From contig JAESRD010000348.1 in NCBI GenBank assembly GCA_016764835.1, positions 1 to 8,895 on the forward strand: DNA of 8,895 bases. Reading direction: 5' to 3'. The notes beneath the pieces are model-generated. The model made no database searches and was not told the origin of the DNA. It worked only from the letters and a program-made list of their open reading frames with translations. A program made the translations under genes and the position numbers. Positions 6,986-8,895 of this stretch are shown one piece after another; within the stretch, counting starts at the first letter, position 1; the number at the start of each line of letters is the position of its first letter. Source of the stretch: Paracoccaceae bacterium (GTDB lineage Bacteria; Pseudomonadota; Alphaproteobacteria; Rhodobacterales; Rhodobacteraceae).

Positions 6986-8038
6986 ATGCGGGCCATTTCC
7001 AGCTTTGCTACGGGTTATGCAAGTGGCTTTGACTGGTCGGGCCGCACCGGGCGGCGGCGCTTTGCGCTGTTTGCAGTGCTGTGGTTCGCCTGCATGCTGG
7101 CAGCCAAAAGCGTATGGAAAAGCTATGGCGGGCCAATGGCTTATCACTGGCTGGGTCTGCCGACCTTTCTGGCTTTCGCCGCGCTTGTTATCCCCTTTGC
7201 CGGCCATATTATGCGGCGGCTCAATGATGCCGGGCGTTCGGGCTGGTGGGCTGCATTGCTCATAAGTTGGCCAACAACGGCGCTGTTGGCGGCCTATCTT
7301 TGTGTCGCGCCAACAAGCCAAGTTGCGCAGCGGCCAACACTTAGCCTGATGCGGAACATTGGCTGGGCTTTGGCGGCCGTTATGGCGCTGCTGTTTCTAC
7401 TCCGCCTGTTCCTCGCGCCGTTCTACCTGCCAACCGGCTCGGCCAAGCCCGGCCTGTTACCGGGCGACTTTCTGGTCATAACCCATGGCCGCCGCCCGCC
7501 TGCGCGCGGCGCGGTGTTGGTTTATGAACACCCAGTGAGCGGCCAAACCTATATCACCCGCGTAATCGGCCTGCCGGGCGACACTGTGCGGCTGATAGAT
7601 GGCGCGGTCTGGCTAAACGGCACGGCTGTTGCCCGCGAGCAGCTGGGGCTGTTTACCGAAACCATGCAGCCACAAGCGCTCGCAGGCGCGCTGCCGCGTT
7701 GCTCCAACGGTGCAGTCGGCTTGGGCGCGCAGTGTCACAAGCAGCTCTGGCGTGAAACCTTGCCCAATGGCACAAGTTACGACGTGCTCGACATAAACCA
7801 AACCAACGGCGACAATACCGGGCTATTTACCGTACCAGAAGGGCATATATTTTTCATAGGCGACAACAGAGACAATGCGATAGACAGCCGGATGCCGCTA
7901 TCCAACAATGGCATTGGCTTCGTGCCGATTGAAAATGTTATAGGGCGCGCGCGCATGGTGTTGTTCTCGGCCAGCGGTGCGTCATTGCTCGCGTTTTGGA
8001 ACTGGCGCGCGGGCCGTTATTTTGAGGTGATCCAATGA
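6986..8038 (+). CDS. DUF805-S26 fusion: signal-peptidase-like paralogue lacking the catalytic lysine
   Basis: The 350-residue product has two parts. Residues about 14-110 look like DUF805: [12 protein letters not shown] at 15-26, membrane segments near 25-41, 57-75 and 87-108, and the motif [13 protein letters not shown] at 76-88. Residues about 125-350 align with LepB next door: a membrane segment at 125-146, then [14 protein letters not shown] at 148-161, [11 protein letters not shown] at 189-199, and [14 protein letters not shown] at 289-302. Ser152 matches the LepB nucleophile. The lysine position is Thr191 (codon 7556-7558) and the box-E serine position is Ala298 (7877-7879). The Met after the serine is also lost. 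The C239/C250 pair matches C170/C182 of LepB; the C70/C88 loop is absent. The simplest reading is a catalytically altered or inactive duplicate; its function is unknown. The ATG follows lepB by eight bases with no clear ribosome-binding site, and the stop overlaps rnc by four bases. Confidence 0.88.
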   Translation: MRAISSFATGYASGFDWSGRTGRRRFALFAVLWFACMLAAKSVWKSYGGPMAYHWLGLPTFLAFAALVIPFAGHIMRRLNDAGRSGWWAALLISWPTTALLAAYLCVAPTSQVAQRPTLSLMRNIGWALAAVMALLFLLRLFLAPFYLPTGSAKPGLLPGDFLVITHGRRPPARGAVLVYEHPVSGQTYITRVIGLPGDTVRLIDGAVWLNGTAVAREQLGLFTETMQPQALAGALPRCSNGAVGLGAQCHKQLWRETLPNGTSYDVLDINQTNGDNTGLFTVPEGHIFFIGDNRDNAIDSRMPLSNNGIGFVPIENVIGRARMVLFSASGASLLAFWNWRAGRYFEVIQ

Positions 8039-8715
8039 AGCTTCCGGCTGAACTTAAGGCATTCTCCGCTCGGCTGGGCCATGAATTTGCCTCTGCCGAG
8101 CTGCTCATTCGCGCCGTTACGCATGGCTCGGTCTCATCGGCCAACCGCGAAGATAACCAGCGGCTGGAGTTTCTGGGTGACCGTGTGCTGGGGCTGGTTA
8201 TGGCCGAGGCGCTGCTCGACGCGGACAAAGGCGCCAGCGAAGGCCAGATAGCGCCGCGCTTCAATGCGCTGGTCCGGCGCGAGACTTGCGCCGATGTTGC
8301 CCGCGAGATCGGGCTGGGCGATGTGCTCAAACTCGGCCGCTCTGAGATGAAATCTGGCGGGCGGCGCAAAGAGGCGCTGCTGGCCGATGCAATGGAGGCG
8401 GTGATCGCCGCCACCTACCGCGACGCGGGGCTAGATGCGGCCAAGGCCGTGGTCTTGCGGCTCTGGCATACGCGGATTGAGGCCGTCGATGCCGATGCCC
8501 GCGATGCCAAAACAGCGCTGCAAGAATGGGCCCAAGCCCGTGGTGCGCCGCCGCCTGATTATGTCGAGACCGCGCGCACAGGTCCAGACCACCAACCGAT
8601 ATTCACAATAGAAGTGCGCCTCAGCGATGGCCGCACAGCCAGCGCCACAGCAGGCTCAAAGCGGCAAGCCGAACAAGGCGCCGCGACACTTATGCTCCAA
8701 GAGGTAGATTTATGA
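8035..8715 (+). CDS. rnc: ribonuclease III
   Basis: RNase III cuts double-stranded RNA, including the rRNA precursor and many mRNAs, and acts as a cytoplasmic homodimer. The product is 226 residues, the standard length. The endonuclease domain (about 1-150) holds the signature [20 protein letters not shown] at 41-60, with E45 and D49, and [17 protein letters not shown] at 116-132, with D118 and E121. These match E41, D45, D114 and E117 of E. coli. Q42 stands where E. coli has E38. The dsRNA-binding domain covers about 156-224, with KTALQEWAQ at 159-167 and [11 protein letters not shown] at 207-217. A strong GAGGTGA ribosome-binding site at 8024-8030 lies inside the end of the preceding gene. 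The ATG overlaps that gene's stop (ATGA), and the rnc stop overlaps era in the same way. Confidence 0.97.
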   Translation: MKLPAELKAFSARLGHEFASAELLIRAVTHGSVSSANREDNQRLEFLGDRVLGLVMAEALLDADKGASEGQIAPRFNALVRRETCADVAREIGLGDVLKLGRSEMKSGGRRKEALLADAMEAVIAATYRDAGLDAAKAVVLRLWHTRIEAVDADARDAKTALQEWAQARGAPPPDYVETARTGPDHQPIFTIEVRLSDGRTASATAGSKRQAEQGAATLMLQEVDL

Positions 8716-8895
8716 CGAAGGCCGGATTTGTAGCGCTTATTGGCGAGCCGAATGCAGGGAAATCGACGCTGCTCAACCGTATGGTTGGCGCGAAGGTTTC
8801 GATTGTCACGCATAAGGTGCAGACCACGCGCACGCGTATTCGCGGTGTGGCCATGGTCGGCGATGCGCAGTTGGTTTTTGTTGATACGCCGGGAA
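8712..8895 (+). CDS. era: GTPase Era, N-terminal part, cut by window
   Basis: Era is an essential GTPase that binds 16S rRNA and assists small-subunit ribosome maturation. Only 61 codons are present before the right edge. They show the start of the G domain: the P-loop GEPNAGKS at residues 11-18, the switch I region [11 protein letters not shown] at 35-45, and DTPG (G3) at 58-61. QTTRTR is characteristic of Era rather than Der/EngA. The ATG overlaps the rnc stop codon (ATGA), with AAGAGG at 8699-8704 as ribosome-binding site. The KH RNA-binding domain must lie beyond the window. The rnc-era order is strongly conserved in proteobacteria. Confidence 0.95.
   Translation, partial: MTKAGFVALIGEPNAGKSTLLNRMVGAKVSIVTHKVQTTRTRIRGVAMVGDAQLVFVDTPG

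Noticed and set aside
6674..7321. 215-codon open frame on the minus strand spanning the lepB-paralogue junction
   Set aside because: It is antisense to two genes with clear S26 and DUF805 motifs, and no family is recognisable in it.
8158..8160. Gln42 in RNase III where E. coli has Glu38
   Set aside because: The essential catalytic residues (E45, D49, D118, E121) are all present, and I recall NQRLEFLGD as common in Rhodobacterales RNase III, so it is probably ordinary lineage variation.
1..8895. Search for CRISPR arrays, tRNA genes, insertion sequences, attachment sites and toxin-antitoxin or defence genes
   Set aside because: No regularly spaced repeats, terminal inverted repeats, transposase motifs or cloverleaf-like segments were seen; the window is almost fully covered by core genes with gaps no longer than 148 bases.

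Overview
The window looks like a stretch of chromosomal core genome from an alphaproteobacterium, most likely Rhodobacterales/Rhodobacteraceae or a close relative. This rests on the gene order (NYN nuclease, folK, rpoZ, a single long RelA/SpoT homologue, DUF2062, pdxJ, Dabb protein, acpS, lepB, rnc, era) and on protein details: a 117-residue omega subunit with an acidic tail, and a FolK with an extra segment before its LILPHPR motif. No taxonomic search was run, so the assignment is inference. I see no mobile element, CRISPR array, tRNA or rRNA. Every gene is intact except the two cut by the window edges.

Layout. 1-532 (minus strand) is the N-terminal 177 codons of a NYN/LabA-type PIN-fold protein, divergent from everything else. 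621-1211 is folK (folate synthesis). After a 148-base gap come rpoZ (1360-1713) and rsh (1748-3892), the usual rpoZ-spoT pairing of RNA polymerase omega with the (p)ppGpp synthetase/hydrolase. Close behind are a DUF2062 membrane protein (3917-4561, TTG start), pdxJ (4580-5314), a small Dabb protein (5311-5628) and acpS (5625-6026), the last three joined by ATGA overlaps. After a 102-base gap with a possible promoter come lepB (6129-6977), a second diverged S26 signal-peptidase-like gene with an N-terminal DUF805 membrane domain (6986-8038), rnc (8035-8715) and the start of era (8712 to the edge), again joined by ATGA overlaps.

How the genes work together. The right half resembles the lepB-rnc-era-recO-pdxJ-acpS cluster of other proteobacteria, but with pdxJ-acpS placed ahead of lepB and coupled upstream to rpoZ-rsh. 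It therefore links stringent response, vitamin B6 synthesis, acyl-carrier-protein activation, protein export, RNA processing and ribosome maturation, all housekeeping functions tied to growth rate.

The most interesting object is the second signal-peptidase-like protein (6986-8038). It is a tandem paralogue of LepB and keeps the nucleophile-position serine (Ser152), the LPGD and GDNRD boxes and a cysteine pair. The catalytic lysine position is Thr191, and the box-E serine that orients that lysine in E. coli LepB is Ala298. It also carries a DUF805 domain in front. It is probably a pseudopeptidase or a peptidase with altered chemistry, sitting between the true lepB and rnc. The rest of the window is ordinary, well-conserved core genome.
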